A stretch of 64,000 nt of DNA from Qipengyuania sp. (GTDB lineage: Bacteria > Pseudomonadota > Alphaproteobacteria > Sphingomonadales > Sphingomonadaceae): the NCBI GenBank assembly GCA_019745075.1, contig JAIETR010000034.1, positions 1-64,000 on the forward strand, given 5' to 3'. Position numbers and translations under genes: made by a program. Position 1 is the first letter of the stretch; each line of letters opens with the position of its first letter. Of this stretch, positions 1 through 9,353 are shown one piece after another. Below the pieces are notes generated by a model. The model was not told the DNA's origin. It ran no database searches and worked only from the letters and a program-made list of their open reading frames with translations.

Positions 1-995
1 CGGGCGCGCTTCAAATAGAAACCGATGTCGTATTCGTCGGTCATGCCGATGCCGCCGTGGAGCTGGATGCCTTCGTTGCTGACCTTGTGCAGCACGCGGT
101 TCGCCTCGGCCTTGGCGAGCGCGGCGGCGCGGGCGACGCCGAAGCCGCCATCGAGCGCCTGAAGCCCGGCTTCGACGGCGCTGCGCGTCATCGCCAGATC
201 GCCGAACAGATCGGCCATGCGGTGCTGGAGCGCCTGGAAGCTCGCCAGCACCTGGTTGAACTGGACGCGCTGCTTCAGATAATCGAGCGTCACGTCGAAT
301 ACCTGCTGCGCCATGCCGAGCATCTCGCAGGCCGCGAGGATGCGCGCGCGGTCGAGCACGTCGCCTGTCAGGCCATCGCCGCCGCCCGTCAGCTTCTCTG
401 TGGGAGCACCGTCGAAGCAAACTTCGGCATGGGCGCGCTGGTCGGTCAACTTGCGCGGCGAGAGCGTCACGCCCTCGCCCCTCTCGACGAGATATAGCCC
501 CTCCGCCGCCGCGACCACGAACAGGTCCGCGCTCTGCGCCTCCGCTACAAAGGCCTTGCAACCGGAGAGCTTGCCGCCCGCAACGCTGGTGCCGATCGTC
601 GCGGGATCGTGGCGCGGCCCTTCATCCACCGCGAGCGTGGCGATCGCTTCGCCGCTGGCGATCTTCGGCAGCCACTTCGCCTTCTGCTCCTCGGACCCGC
701 CGAGCATGATCGCGCTCGCCGCCAGTGTGCTCGCGACCAACGGGCTCGCGGTCAGCGTCTTGCCCAGTTCCTCGACCACCAGCCCCATCGAGAGCCAGCC
801 GAAGTCCGAGCCGCCATGCGCTTCGGGAATGACCACCCCGGTCCAGCCCATGCCCGCCATCGCCCGCCAGGCGGCGCGGTCGAAATCGCCGCCGCTGTCG
901 CGCAGCTTGCGGAAGGCCGCGACCGGACTTTCGTTCGCCGCCCACTCGCGCGCCATGTCGCGCAGCATTTCCTGTTCTTCGCTGAGGACTGCCAT
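1..995 (-). CDS. acyl-CoA dehydrogenase (3' part cut by window edge)
   Basis: Minus-strand translation from the ATG at 995 gives MAVLSEEQEMLRDMAREWAANES...MLGMAQQVFDVTLDYLKQRVQFNQVLASFQALQHRMADL...LHGGIGMTDEYDIGFYLKRA, ACAD C-terminal motifs. Confidence 0.88.
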   Translation of the reverse strand, partial: MAVLSEEQEMLRDMAREWAANESPVAAFRKLRDSGGDFDRAAWRAMAGMGWTGVVIPEAHGGSDFGWLSMGLVVEELGKTLTASPLVASTLAASAIMLGGSEEQKAKWLPKIASGEAIATLAVDEGPRHDPATIGTSVAGGKLSGCKAFVAEAQSADLFVVAAAEGLYLVERGEGVTLSPRKLTDQRAHAEVCFDGAPTEKLTGGGDGLTGDVLDRARILAACEMLGMAQQVFDVTLDYLKQRVQFNQVLASFQALQHRMADLFGDLAMTRSAVEAGLQALDGGFGVARAAALAKAEANRVLHKVSNEGIQLHGGIGMTDEYDIGFYLKRA

Positions 996-1006
996 CTCGC
1001 GCGCTC

Positions 1007-2218
1007 CTACTGATGATCCAACATGCCGAGCACGCGCTTGGCGACGATGTTGTTCTGGATTTCGGTCGAGCCGCCGTAGATCGTGGTCGCCTTGCCGAAC
1101 AGCCAGCCGCGCACCGCTTCGAGCTCGGGGCCTTCGAACCCGTCGCCCTCCCAGCCGAGCCCCTGCAAGCCCTTGATTTCGATCAAGAGCTCGCTGCGCT
1201 CCTGCCCGAGCCTGGTGCCGAGCTTCTTGAGCACCGAGCCGATCTCGGACACCCCGCCCGCGGCCTTGCTCTCCTCCATCGCGCGGCGCGCGGTGAGGAG
1301 GAAGCTCGACCAGCGGATTTCGAAATCGGCGATGCGGTCGCGCAGCACCTTGTCGGCGAGCGCGCCGCCATCATCCAGTTCGCAATGCTTCTTGGCGACA
1401 TCGGAAAGGCTCGCCCCCATCAGCCGCGCCAGACTGCCGCCGCCCGAGAGATTGGTGCGCTCGTGCTGGAGCAGGCGCTTGCCGATGGTCCAGCCTTGCC
1501 CCTCCTCGCCGACGAGATTGGCCTTGGGCACCTTCACATCGGTGAAGAAGGTCTCGCAGAACGGGCTCGCGCCGCTGATCATGCGGATCGGCCGCACCTC
1601 GACCCCGGGGCTGTCCATGTCGATCAGCAGGAAGCTGATGCCCTTGTGCTTGTCGCTGCGGTCGGTGCGCACGATGGCGAAGCACTTGTCGGCCCATTGC
1701 CCGCCGCTGGTCCAGGTCTTCTGGCCGTTGACGAGGTAGTGGTCGCCCCTGTCCTCGGCGGTCGTTTGCAAATTGGCGAGGTCGCTGCCCGCGTTGGGTT
1801 CCGAATAACCCTGGCACCAGCGGATTTCGCCGCGGCAGATCGGCGGGATGTGCTCGGCCTTCTGCGCCTCGCTGCCGTACTCGAGCAGCGTGGGACCGAA
1901 CATCATCACTCCCATGCCGCCGATCGGGTTGAACGCGCCGATTTTGGCCATTTCCTCCTCGAGGATGCGCGCCTGCTTCCTGGTCAGCCCGCCGCCGCCG
2001 TATTCCCTGGGCCAGGTCGGGGTGCCCCAGCCGCGCGAACCCATCGCCTCGCGCCAGCGCTTCTGCGCCGGGCTCTCGTCGGTCGGTCCCTCCACGCTGG
2101 CGAGCAGATTGGCCTTGCCCTCGAGCTCGGGCGGGAAGTGCTCGGCGAGGAAGCCGCGCGCCTCTTCGCGGAAAGCAGCATCGGCATCCGCCGCCTGCGG
2201 TTCTGCCAGAGTGGCCAT
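1007..2218 (-). CDS. acyl-CoA dehydrogenase
   Basis: ORF 1007..2245 (start probably MATLAEPQ at 2218); CQGYSEPNAGSDLANLQT, DHYLVNGQKTWTSGG, IYGGSTEIQNNIVAKRVLG. Confidence 0.9.
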   Translation of the reverse strand: MATLAEPQAADADAAFREEARGFLAEHFPPELEGKANLLASVEGPTDESPAQKRWREAMGSRGWGTPTWPREYGGGGLTRKQARILEEEMAKIGAFNPIGGMGVMMFGPTLLEYGSEAQKAEHIPPICRGEIRWCQGYSEPNAGSDLANLQTTAEDRGDHYLVNGQKTWTSGGQWADKCFAIVRTDRSDKHKGISFLLIDMDSPGVEVRPIRMISGASPFCETFFTDVKVPKANLVGEEGQGWTIGKRLLQHERTNLSGGGSLARLMGASLSDVAKKHCELDDGGALADKVLRDRIADFEIRWSSFLLTARRAMEESKAAGGVSEIGSVLKKLGTRLGQERSELLIEIKGLQGLGWEGDGFEGPELEAVRGWLFGKATTIYGGSTEIQNNIVAKRVLGMLDHQ

Positions 2219-2296
2219 CGCTCTCTCCCTCGTTTCGATTCGCAACCGTTTTACCGCGCGGATCGAGCGATGACACCCTCCACGCTTTCTGGCGAC

Positions 2297-4345
2297 CTAC
2301 TTGCCGGGTTGCAGCCGCACCGCCGCACCGCCGCCGGGCGCGAGCCACAGTGTCAGCGTGTCGCCCTTGCGCACGGTCCTGCTGTCGTAGGCGATCCGGT
2401 GGCGCGCCTCGGTCTCGTAGGTCGCGCCCTCGCCGTCCTTCCAGATCGTCGCGCGATAGCTCTTGCCCGGATCGAGGAAATCGAACGTCACCGTGACCTC
2501 GCGCGCGGTCGCGTCGTTGATGCCGCCCACATACCAGTCGGCGGAATTGCGATCCTTGCGCGCGAAAATCGCGTAATCGCCGACCTCGCCGGCGACCAGC
2601 TTGCTTTCGGCCCAGTCCGCGGGGACCGCCTTGACGAACTCCAGCTCGCGGGGATGCGCGGCCAGGCTTTCGATGAAATCCGCCGCCATCTGAATCGGCG
2701 AATAGATCGCGAGATAGAGGCCGAGCTGCTTGGCCACCGTGCTCGCCATCGGCACGCCATTGCCGCCGGTCACGCTCAGCACGCCGGGGGTGTAGTCCAT
2801 CGGGCCCGACAGCATGCGGGTATAGACCAGCGTGGGCTCGTGATCGGGCGGATTGTTGAACGGCGCCCAGGCGTTGTATTCCTGCCCGCGCGCGCCCTCG
2901 CGGGCGACCCAGTTGGGATAGGTGCGCCTGAGGCCGGTGTCCTTGACCGGCTCGTGCGGATTGACCGCCACCTTGTTCTTCGCCGCTTCCTCGACAACGC
3001 GCAGGTGGTGCTGGACCTGGCGCTGGCCGTCGTGCCAGGCCATCGCCTGACCCGCGCAGGGATCGGCGATGTCGGCGTTGCAGCTGATGATCCCGCCGGC
3101 GTCGGCGACATAGCCGGTCTTGACCACATCGATACCGAGGTCGCCGTAGAGCTTCATCGCCTCGGCGAGCTGGCGTTCGTAAACCTCGATATTCCCGCCG
3201 GTCTCGTGGTGGCCGATCAGATGGACGCGTTTCTTCTTCGCGTAGGCGGCGAGCTCTTGCAGGTCCCAGTCGGGATAGGGCCTGGTGAAGCTGTAGTCGC
3301 GGCCATTGCCGAACCATTGCCCGTCCCAGCCATGGTTCCAGCCTTCGACCAGCACGCCGCGGAAGCCGTGCTTCGCCGCGAAATCGATGTATTCCTTGGT
3401 CCGCGCGGTCGTTGCGCCGTGCTGGGGGCCCTGGGCCCAGCTCCACTTGCCGCTGATCATGCCCCACCAGATGCCGATGTATTTGGCGGGCTTGAACCAG
3501 CCGACGTCGCCCAGCTTGTTGGGCTCGTTGAGATTGAGCTCGAGGTCGTTCTCGACCAGCCCGGCGGCATCGGGCGCGATGCGAATCGCGCGCCAGGGCG
3601 TGACGAAGGCGCCCTTGCGCACCACCTTGGCGGCGCCGCCTGTGCCGGGCGAGAGATGCGCGCGGAAGCGCTGCCCGGTCAGCCGCTGGAGCCACATCGC
3701 CGAATAGTCGACCAGCGCCGCTTCGTGGAACGAGAGATGCGTGCCGTCGGCCGTCCTGATCGTCATCGGCGTATGCGCCATCGAGACCGCATCGATCGGG
3801 GTGTGTTGATAGAGCTGTTCGTAGCGGTTCCAGTCGCCGGCCTGGATCCACCAGGCGGCGCCCCGCGGCGCGATGGTGAACTCGGTCAGCTCCTCGGCGA
3901 TATGCGTTTCGGGCTTGCCGGCGCGGTGGGGGAACTCGCTGCGGAAGCCCAGGCCATTGTCGAACACGCGGAAGCGCACGGTGAACCGGCGCGGCGCAGC
4001 CCCACCCAACCCGGCCGCCTCGGCGAAGGTCACTGCCAGCTCGTTGTGCTTGTCCGTGACCCAGCGACGCTCGCCCCAGGGCTGCTCCCAGCGGCTGTCG
4101 GCGCTGGCGCGCGTCTCGCTCTCGATCGCCAGATTGCGCCGCAGCGGGTCCTCGTCGGCGAAGGTGAAGGCGATCTGGCTGCGCGCGATCAGCGGCTTGC
4201 CGGCCAGCGCGACCTCGTAGACCGGGATGCCCTCGCCGTCGGTTTCGACCGTGACCACGATCTTGCCGTCGGGCGAGGCGACCGTGGCGGCGGCCAGCGG
4301 CGAGGCCGCGCTCAGCAGCGCGGCGACCAGCAGAGCGCGCCTCAC
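2297..4345 (-). CDS. glycoside hydrolase family 97 (alpha-glucosidase/SusB-like), secreted
   Basis: Signal-like VRRALLVAALLSAASPLAAA; GH97 motifs (NLNEPNKLGDVGWFKPAKYIGIWWGM, GVLVEGWNHGWDG, HLIGHHETGGNIEVYE); GTG start overlaps the upstream stop by 4 nt. Confidence 0.85.
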   Translation of the reverse strand: MRRALLVAALLSAASPLAAATVASPDGKIVVTVETDGEGIPVYEVALAGKPLIARSQIAFTFADEDPLRRNLAIESETRASADSRWEQPWGERRWVTDKHNELAVTFAEAAGLGGAAPRRFTVRFRVFDNGLGFRSEFPHRAGKPETHIAEELTEFTIAPRGAAWWIQAGDWNRYEQLYQHTPIDAVSMAHTPMTIRTADGTHLSFHEAALVDYSAMWLQRLTGQRFRAHLSPGTGGAAKVVRKGAFVTPWRAIRIAPDAAGLVENDLELNLNEPNKLGDVGWFKPAKYIGIWWGMISGKWSWAQGPQHGATTARTKEYIDFAAKHGFRGVLVEGWNHGWDGQWFGNGRDYSFTRPYPDWDLQELAAYAKKKRVHLIGHHETGGNIEVYERQLAEAMKLYGDLGIDVVKTGYVADAGGIISCNADIADPCAGQAMAWHDGQRQVQHHLRVVEEAAKNKVAVNPHEPVKDTGLRRTYPNWVAREGARGQEYNAWAPFNNPPDHEPTLVYTRMLSGPMDYTPGVLSVTGGNGVPMASTVAKQLGLYLAIYSPIQMAADFIESLAAHPRELEFVKAVPADWAESKLVAGEVGDYAIFARKDRNSADWYVGGINDATAREVTVTFDFLDPGKSYRATIWKDGEGATYETEARHRIAYDSRTVRKGDTLTLWLAPGGGAAVRLQPGK

Positions 4346-5961
4346 AGCCGCACCATCAGCGCGGCGAAGGCGGGCAGCTCCCGCGGCCCCGCGCCATTGA
4401 TCGCGGCGAGCACCTCGCCCGCGCCCTGTCCCTCGGTCAACATTGCGCGCTCCTCGCCAAAATTCGCCAACAGCCTGATTTGCTCGCCATCCGCCGCGCG
4501 CTCGAGCACCAGCACGTCGCCCGCCGCTCTGCATATGCTCACCGCACCGTGATGGAGCGCCGGATGCGCCTTGCGCAGCGCCAGCATGGCGCGGGTATGA
4601 TGCAGCAGCGAGGCCGGATCGCCCTCCTGCCGGTCGACCGCGCGCGCCGCGTTCTCCGCGCCCACCGGCAGCCAGGGGTCGAGCGAGCCGAAACCGGCAT
4701 CGGCCGCGTCGGCCAGCCACGGCATCGGGGTGCGCGCGCCGTCGCGGCTCAGCGTTAGCGGCCAGTTGGCGATCGCCTCGGGATCGCGCAGCATTTCGAA
4801 GGGGATCTCGACCTGCGTCAGCCCCAGCTCCTCGCCCTGCCACAGGATGATGTTGCCGCGCAGCGCCACCAGCAGCAGCATCTTGAGGCGCGCGAAGGCC
4901 TCGCGGTGCTCCGGCTTGCACCAGCGGCTGAGCGCGCGCGGGGCGTCGTGGTTCTCGAACGCCCAGCTCGGCCAGCCGACGCCCTCCTGGTCCGGCCATT
5001 CGGCGAGCGCCGCGCGGACCGTGTCCGGCCGCAGCGCATCGGCATAGAGGAAGTTGAAGCCATAGGCGGAGTTGAGATGCTCCTCGCCGGCGGTGAAAGC
5101 CTTCATTTCGCGCTCGGCGTCCTCGCCGCCGACCTCGGCGACGGTGAAGATGCCGTCGTAGCGGTCGGTCAGCGCGCGGATGCGGGCGACGAAGCGCGGA
5201 ATGGCGGGATGGCTCTGGTTGTAGATGCGCTGCTGGAAGTCGAACGGCCGGCTGCGCGGCTTGCCGCTGGGCGGCGCGGGCGGATTGTCGCGCAGCCGGG
5301 GATCGTGCATCGCGAAATTGAGCGCGTCGATGCGAAAGCCATCGACCCCGCGCTCGAGCCAGAACCGCGCCACCCCCAGCAGCGCTTCCTGAACCTCCGG
5401 GTTGTGGCCATTGAGCTGCGGCTGGCTGGCGAGGAAGTTGTGCAGATAATACTGCCCGCGCCGGGCGTCCCAGGTCCACGCGGGGCCTCCGAACACCGAC
5501 TGCCAGTTCGACGGCGGCGACCCGTCGGGCTTGGCGTCCGCCCAGACATACCAGTCGGCTTTCGGATTGATGCGGTCGCGGCGGCTTTCCTCGAACCAGG
5601 CATGCCGGTCCGAGGTGTGCGAATAGACCTGGTCGATCAGCACCTTGAGGCCGAGCGAATGCGAGCGGGCGACCAGGAGGTCGAAATCCGCCAGCGTCCC
5701 GAAGATCGGATCGACGTCGCAGTAATCGGCGACGTCGTAGCCGAAATCCTTCATCGGGCTGGTGAAGAACGGACTGATCCAGATCGCATCGACGCCCAGC
5801 GAGGCGACATGATCGAGCCGCTGGGCGATCCCCGGCAGATCGCCGATCCCGTCGCCATTCGAATCCATGAAGCTGCGCGGATAGATCTGATAGATCGCGG
5901 CGCCCTTCCACCACGGGCGCGCGGCGGCGTCGGCGGCAACGAGGGTCTGCATGCGGTTCAT
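4342..5961 (-). CDS. alpha-glucosidase, GH13
   Basis: WWKGAAIYQIYPRSFMDSNGDGIGDLPGI, VDGFRIDALNFAMHD, TVAEVGG, FENHDAPR. Confidence 0.92.
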   Translation of the reverse strand: MNRMQTLVAADAAARPWWKGAAIYQIYPRSFMDSNGDGIGDLPGIAQRLDHVASLGVDAIWISPFFTSPMKDFGYDVADYCDVDPIFGTLADFDLLVARSHSLGLKVLIDQVYSHTSDRHAWFEESRRDRINPKADWYVWADAKPDGSPPSNWQSVFGGPAWTWDARRGQYYLHNFLASQPQLNGHNPEVQEALLGVARFWLERGVDGFRIDALNFAMHDPRLRDNPPAPPSGKPRSRPFDFQQRIYNQSHPAIPRFVARIRALTDRYDGIFTVAEVGGEDAEREMKAFTAGEEHLNSAYGFNFLYADALRPDTVRAALAEWPDQEGVGWPSWAFENHDAPRALSRWCKPEHREAFARLKMLLLVALRGNIILWQGEELGLTQVEIPFEMLRDPEAIANWPLTLSRDGARTPMPWLADAADAGFGSLDPWLPVGAENAARAVDRQEGDPASLLHHTRAMLALRKAHPALHHGAVSICRAAGDVLVLERAADGEQIRLLANFGEERAMLTEGQGAGEVLAAINGAGPRELPAFAALMVRL

Positions 5962-7769
5962 CGCGCGGGCTTCTCCACCCGGCAGACCGCATAGCCGAAG
6001 GCGGGCAATTCGAAGCGCGCGCTGCCCGGCGCGGTCACCGCGGCGGGGCAGGCGCCGGCGAGCGCGGTGAAGCCGCGGGCGTCATACCCTAGCGCGATAT
6101 TCCCGCCGCGCGGCGCGGGTGAGGTGTTGAAGGCGATCAGAACCTCCTCGCCGCTCGCCGCGTCATGGCGGGTGACGGCGAACAATCCCTCGGTCTGCTC
6201 GTAGTGCCGCACGGTCTGCCGCCCCTTGCGCAGCGCCGGGTGCGCCGCGCGCAGCTTCGCCAGGCCGGCGATGGCGGCGTAGAGCGGATGCGCGGGGTCG
6301 AAATTGTCCTGCGCGGTGGTCCGGTCGGTGCCGATCAAACGGATCGCGTTGTAGACCGCGGTCTTGCTCGGAAACATGTCCTCGCGCGCGAGCTGGTCGC
6401 CACCCGCGCCGACGAAGCCCTGCTCGTCGCCGTAGTAGATCACCGGCGCGCCGCGCAGCGTCATCAGCATGGCATGCGCGAGCAGTGTGCGCTGGAGCAG
6501 CTCGTCCTGGCCGATGCCGGGGCGGTCTTGCTTCACGAGCCAGGCGAAGCGGCCCATGTCGTGATTGCCGAGGAAGGTCGGCAGGTTGAGCGCCGCGTCC
6601 TCGCCGCCCTCGTAGAGCACGTCGCCGTCGAACATCTGCGCCAGCACCACCGTGCCCTTGCCGCGCCCCAGCACCTCGCGCACCGAGGCCTGGAAGGCGA
6701 AGTCGAGCACCTGCGGCAGTTTGTCGCGGCGGGTGTATTCGGCGATATAGCCATTTTGGGGCACGTCCTTGAACACCTCGCCGAACATGGCGAAGTTGGG
6801 GATGCCCTTGGCCCTGGCGCGTTCGAGCATGGCGGGCACGAAGACCCGCCAGAAGCCGGGATCGACATGACGCGCGGTGTCGATGCGGAAACCATCGATG
6901 CCGAAATCGTCGATCCAGGCGCCGTAGATGTCGATCATTCCCTGGCGCACGCGCGGATGCTCGGTGAACAGATCGTCGAGCCCGGAGAAATCGCCGAAGC
7001 GGCTGTCCTCGCCGGTGAAGCTCGAATTGCCGCGGTTGTGGTAGTAGATCGGATCGTTGAGCCAGGCCGGAACCTTCACGGCCTTCTCGGCCTCGGGCAC
7101 CGTGGGCCGATAGGCGTAATCGGGGTCGATCAGCTTGGCGAAGTTCGCTTGCGAGCTGTCCTCGTCGCCCATGAAGCCGGGATTGATCGCCGGGCCATCC
7201 GCCTTCCCCCGCGTCGAATAGGGATAGTCGCCCTTGCTGCGGTATTCGTAATTGGTCGCATCGCCATCGGCATAGCGGATCACGTCGGCGGTGTGGTTGG
7301 CGATGATGTCCATATAGACCTTCATCCCCAGGCCGTGCGCGGCATCGACGAAGGCCCTGAACTCGGCGCGGGTGCCGAAATGCGCGTCGGGCCGGGTGAA
7401 GTCGGTGACCCAATAGCCGTGATAGCCGGCGCTCTCGTCGCCGCTGGGGCCCTGGACCGGCTTGTTCTGGAAGATCGGCGCGAACCAGATCGCGGTGATG
7501 CCGAGGTTCTTGAGGTAGGGCAGCCTGTCGCGCAGTCCCTTGAGATCGCCGCCGTGAAAGAAGCCCTTGGCCGCGGGGTCGAAGCCGGTCTTAAGCCGGT
7601 CGCCCCTGAGGCCCCCGCGGTCGTTCGCCGGGTCGCCATTGGCGAAACGGTCGGGGAGGACGAAATAGACCACCTCCTCGCTGGGCGCGCGCTGGCGGTA
7701 GTCGGCCTGCCGGGCGAGTGCGGGCGCGACCATGAGCGCGGCGGCGAGCGTTGCGGCGATGAACTTCAT
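5958..7769 (-). CDS. secreted alpha-amylase family protein, GH13
   Basis: MKFIAATLAAALMVAPALA signal peptide; EEVVYFVLPDRFANGDPAND, DGFRIDTARHVD, GEVFKD, LGNHDMGRF. Confidence 0.92.
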   Translation of the reverse strand: MKFIAATLAAALMVAPALARQADYRQRAPSEEVVYFVLPDRFANGDPANDRGGLRGDRLKTGFDPAAKGFFHGGDLKGLRDRLPYLKNLGITAIWFAPIFQNKPVQGPSGDESAGYHGYWVTDFTRPDAHFGTRAEFRAFVDAAHGLGMKVYMDIIANHTADVIRYADGDATNYEYRSKGDYPYSTRGKADGPAINPGFMGDEDSSQANFAKLIDPDYAYRPTVPEAEKAVKVPAWLNDPIYYHNRGNSSFTGEDSRFGDFSGLDDLFTEHPRVRQGMIDIYGAWIDDFGIDGFRIDTARHVDPGFWRVFVPAMLERARAKGIPNFAMFGEVFKDVPQNGYIAEYTRRDKLPQVLDFAFQASVREVLGRGKGTVVLAQMFDGDVLYEGGEDAALNLPTFLGNHDMGRFAWLVKQDRPGIGQDELLQRTLLAHAMLMTLRGAPVIYYGDEQGFVGAGGDQLAREDMFPSKTAVYNAIRLIGTDRTTAQDNFDPAHPLYAAIAGLAKLRAAHPALRKGRQTVRHYEQTEGLFAVTRHDAASGEEVLIAFNTSPAPRGGNIALGYDARGFTALAGACPAAVTAPGSARFELPAFGYAVCRVEKPAR

Positions 7770-9313
7770 ACCGAGGCTCCTGCCGGCGCACCGGCGGGTT
7801 GCGCGGCGCAGCTCGCCGCGATGAAATCGGCGTGGCTGGGCAGCCGCGCGGCGTTGCTCGCAACGATGTCGCGGATGTCCTGGAGGAATTGGGCCAGCTC
7901 CTCGCGGGTCAACACATCGGCGAGCGGGTGATAGGTCTCGGGCTCGACGTTCTGGCCGGTGAGCACCTGGAACCAGCCCACTTCGACGAACAGCTCCTCC
8001 TGCTCGCGGAACACCCGGCCGGTGGCGCGGAACAGCTCGATCTTGTCGCGCAGGCTGTCCGGAATGCCCATCTCGCGGCAGTGCCGCCAGAAGGGCTCGG
8101 GCCGCTGGTTGGCGTGGTAGTGCAGGATGATGAAGTCGCGGATGCGCTCGTAGTCGTAGGCGGTGCGGCGGTTGTAGGCATCGGTGTTCGCCTTGGCGAA
8201 GCCGCGATCCGGAAAGTGCGAAATCAGCTTGGCGATGCCGTTCTGGATCAGATGGATGCTGGTCGATTCGAGCGGTTCGAGAAAGCCCGAGGAGAGCCCC
8301 AGCGCGACGACATTGGCGTTCCACGCCTTGCGCCGCATGCCGGTGGTGAAGCGCAGCGTGCGAGGCTCGGCGATCGGCTCGCCCTCCACCGTCGCGAGCA
8401 GGAGCGCCCGCGCTTCGTCCTCGCGCATGAACTCGCTGCAGAAAACATGCCCGTTGCCGGTGCGGTGCTGGAGCGGGATGCGCCATTGCCAGCCGGCGGG
8501 ATGGGCGATCGCCTGAGTATAGGGGCGCGGCGCCCCGACATTGCGCGTGGGCACCGCGATGGCGCGGTCGCAGGGCAGCCAGCGCGTCCAGTCCTCGTAA
8601 CCGGTCGCCAGTTCCCGCTCGATCAGCAGGCCGACGAAGCCCGAGCAGTCGAGGAACAGCTCGCCCGCGATTTCCTCGCCCGATTCGAGCGCGACCGACC
8701 GCACGAAGCCGCTTTCCCCGTCGCGCGCCACGCCGGTGATCCGGCCCTCGGTGCGCACCACGCCGTTCGCTTCGGCGATGCCGCGCAGGAACCTGGCATA
8801 GAGCCCGGCGTCTAAGTGGAAGGCGTAGCTGATCCCGTCGAGATCGCTGTTCGGAATGCGCGGCACCCGGCCGAACCGGCCCAGCCGTGCCGCCTGCTGG
8901 TTGAAGGAATAGTCGCCCAGCGGCTCGGCCACGCCCTCGCGGCGGGCGCGCAGCCAGTATTGCCAGAACTCGATCAAATCCAGGCTCTGCCCGATCTGGC
9001 CGAAGCCGTGCATGTAGCTCTGGTCGGGTCTGCCCCAGCCGACGAACTCGATGCCGAGCTTGAAGGTGCCCTGCGTGGCGCGGACGAAGGCGTTCTCGTC
9101 GAAGCCCACGAGGCCGTTGAACAGGCGGATGGCGGGGATCGTCGCCTCCCCCACGCCGACCGTCCCGATCTGGTCGCTTTCGACCAGCCGGATGCGGAGC
9201 CGGTCGCCCATCGTGGCGGACAGCGCCGCGGCGGCCATCCACCCCGCGGTCCCGCCGCCGACGATCACGACATCGCGAATCCGGTCGTCGGTCACATGCC
9301 TGTCCCCTGCCAA
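7766..9313 (-). CDS. tryptophan halogenase-like flavin-dependent protein
   Basis: GGGTAGWMAAAAL FAD motif, GVGEATIP, GTFKLGIEFVGW (catalytic-Lys region), GWQWRIPLQHRTGNGHVF (WxWxIP motif). Confidence 0.9.
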   Translation of the reverse strand: MAGDRHVTDDRIRDVVIVGGGTAGWMAAAALSATMGDRLRIRLVESDQIGTVGVGEATIPAIRLFNGLVGFDENAFVRATQGTFKLGIEFVGWGRPDQSYMHGFGQIGQSLDLIEFWQYWLRARREGVAEPLGDYSFNQQAARLGRFGRVPRIPNSDLDGISYAFHLDAGLYARFLRGIAEANGVVRTEGRITGVARDGESGFVRSVALESGEEIAGELFLDCSGFVGLLIERELATGYEDWTRWLPCDRAIAVPTRNVGAPRPYTQAIAHPAGWQWRIPLQHRTGNGHVFCSEFMREDEARALLLATVEGEPIAEPRTLRFTTGMRRKAWNANVVALGLSSGFLEPLESTSIHLIQNGIAKLISHFPDRGFAKANTDAYNRRTAYDYERIRDFIILHYHANQRPEPFWRHCREMGIPDSLRDKIELFRATGRVFREQEELFVEVGWFQVLTGQNVEPETYHPLADVLTREELAQFLQDIRDIVASNAARLPSHADFIAASCAAQPAGAPAGASV

Positions 9314-9353
9314 TCGGCTGGACGGACCCGGTCGCCCGGGCCCGTCCGAGCGA

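Noticed and set aside
1013-4552. 1179-aa plus-strand ORF
   Set aside because: Antisense to acyl-CoA dehydrogenase and GH97 genes with clear motifs; its composition is typical of a GC-rich antisense frame.
7766-9313. Secondary-metabolite (halogenated natural product) cluster
   Set aside because: No NRPS/PKS or tailoring genes nearby; all neighbours are alpha-glucan uptake and hydrolysis genes.
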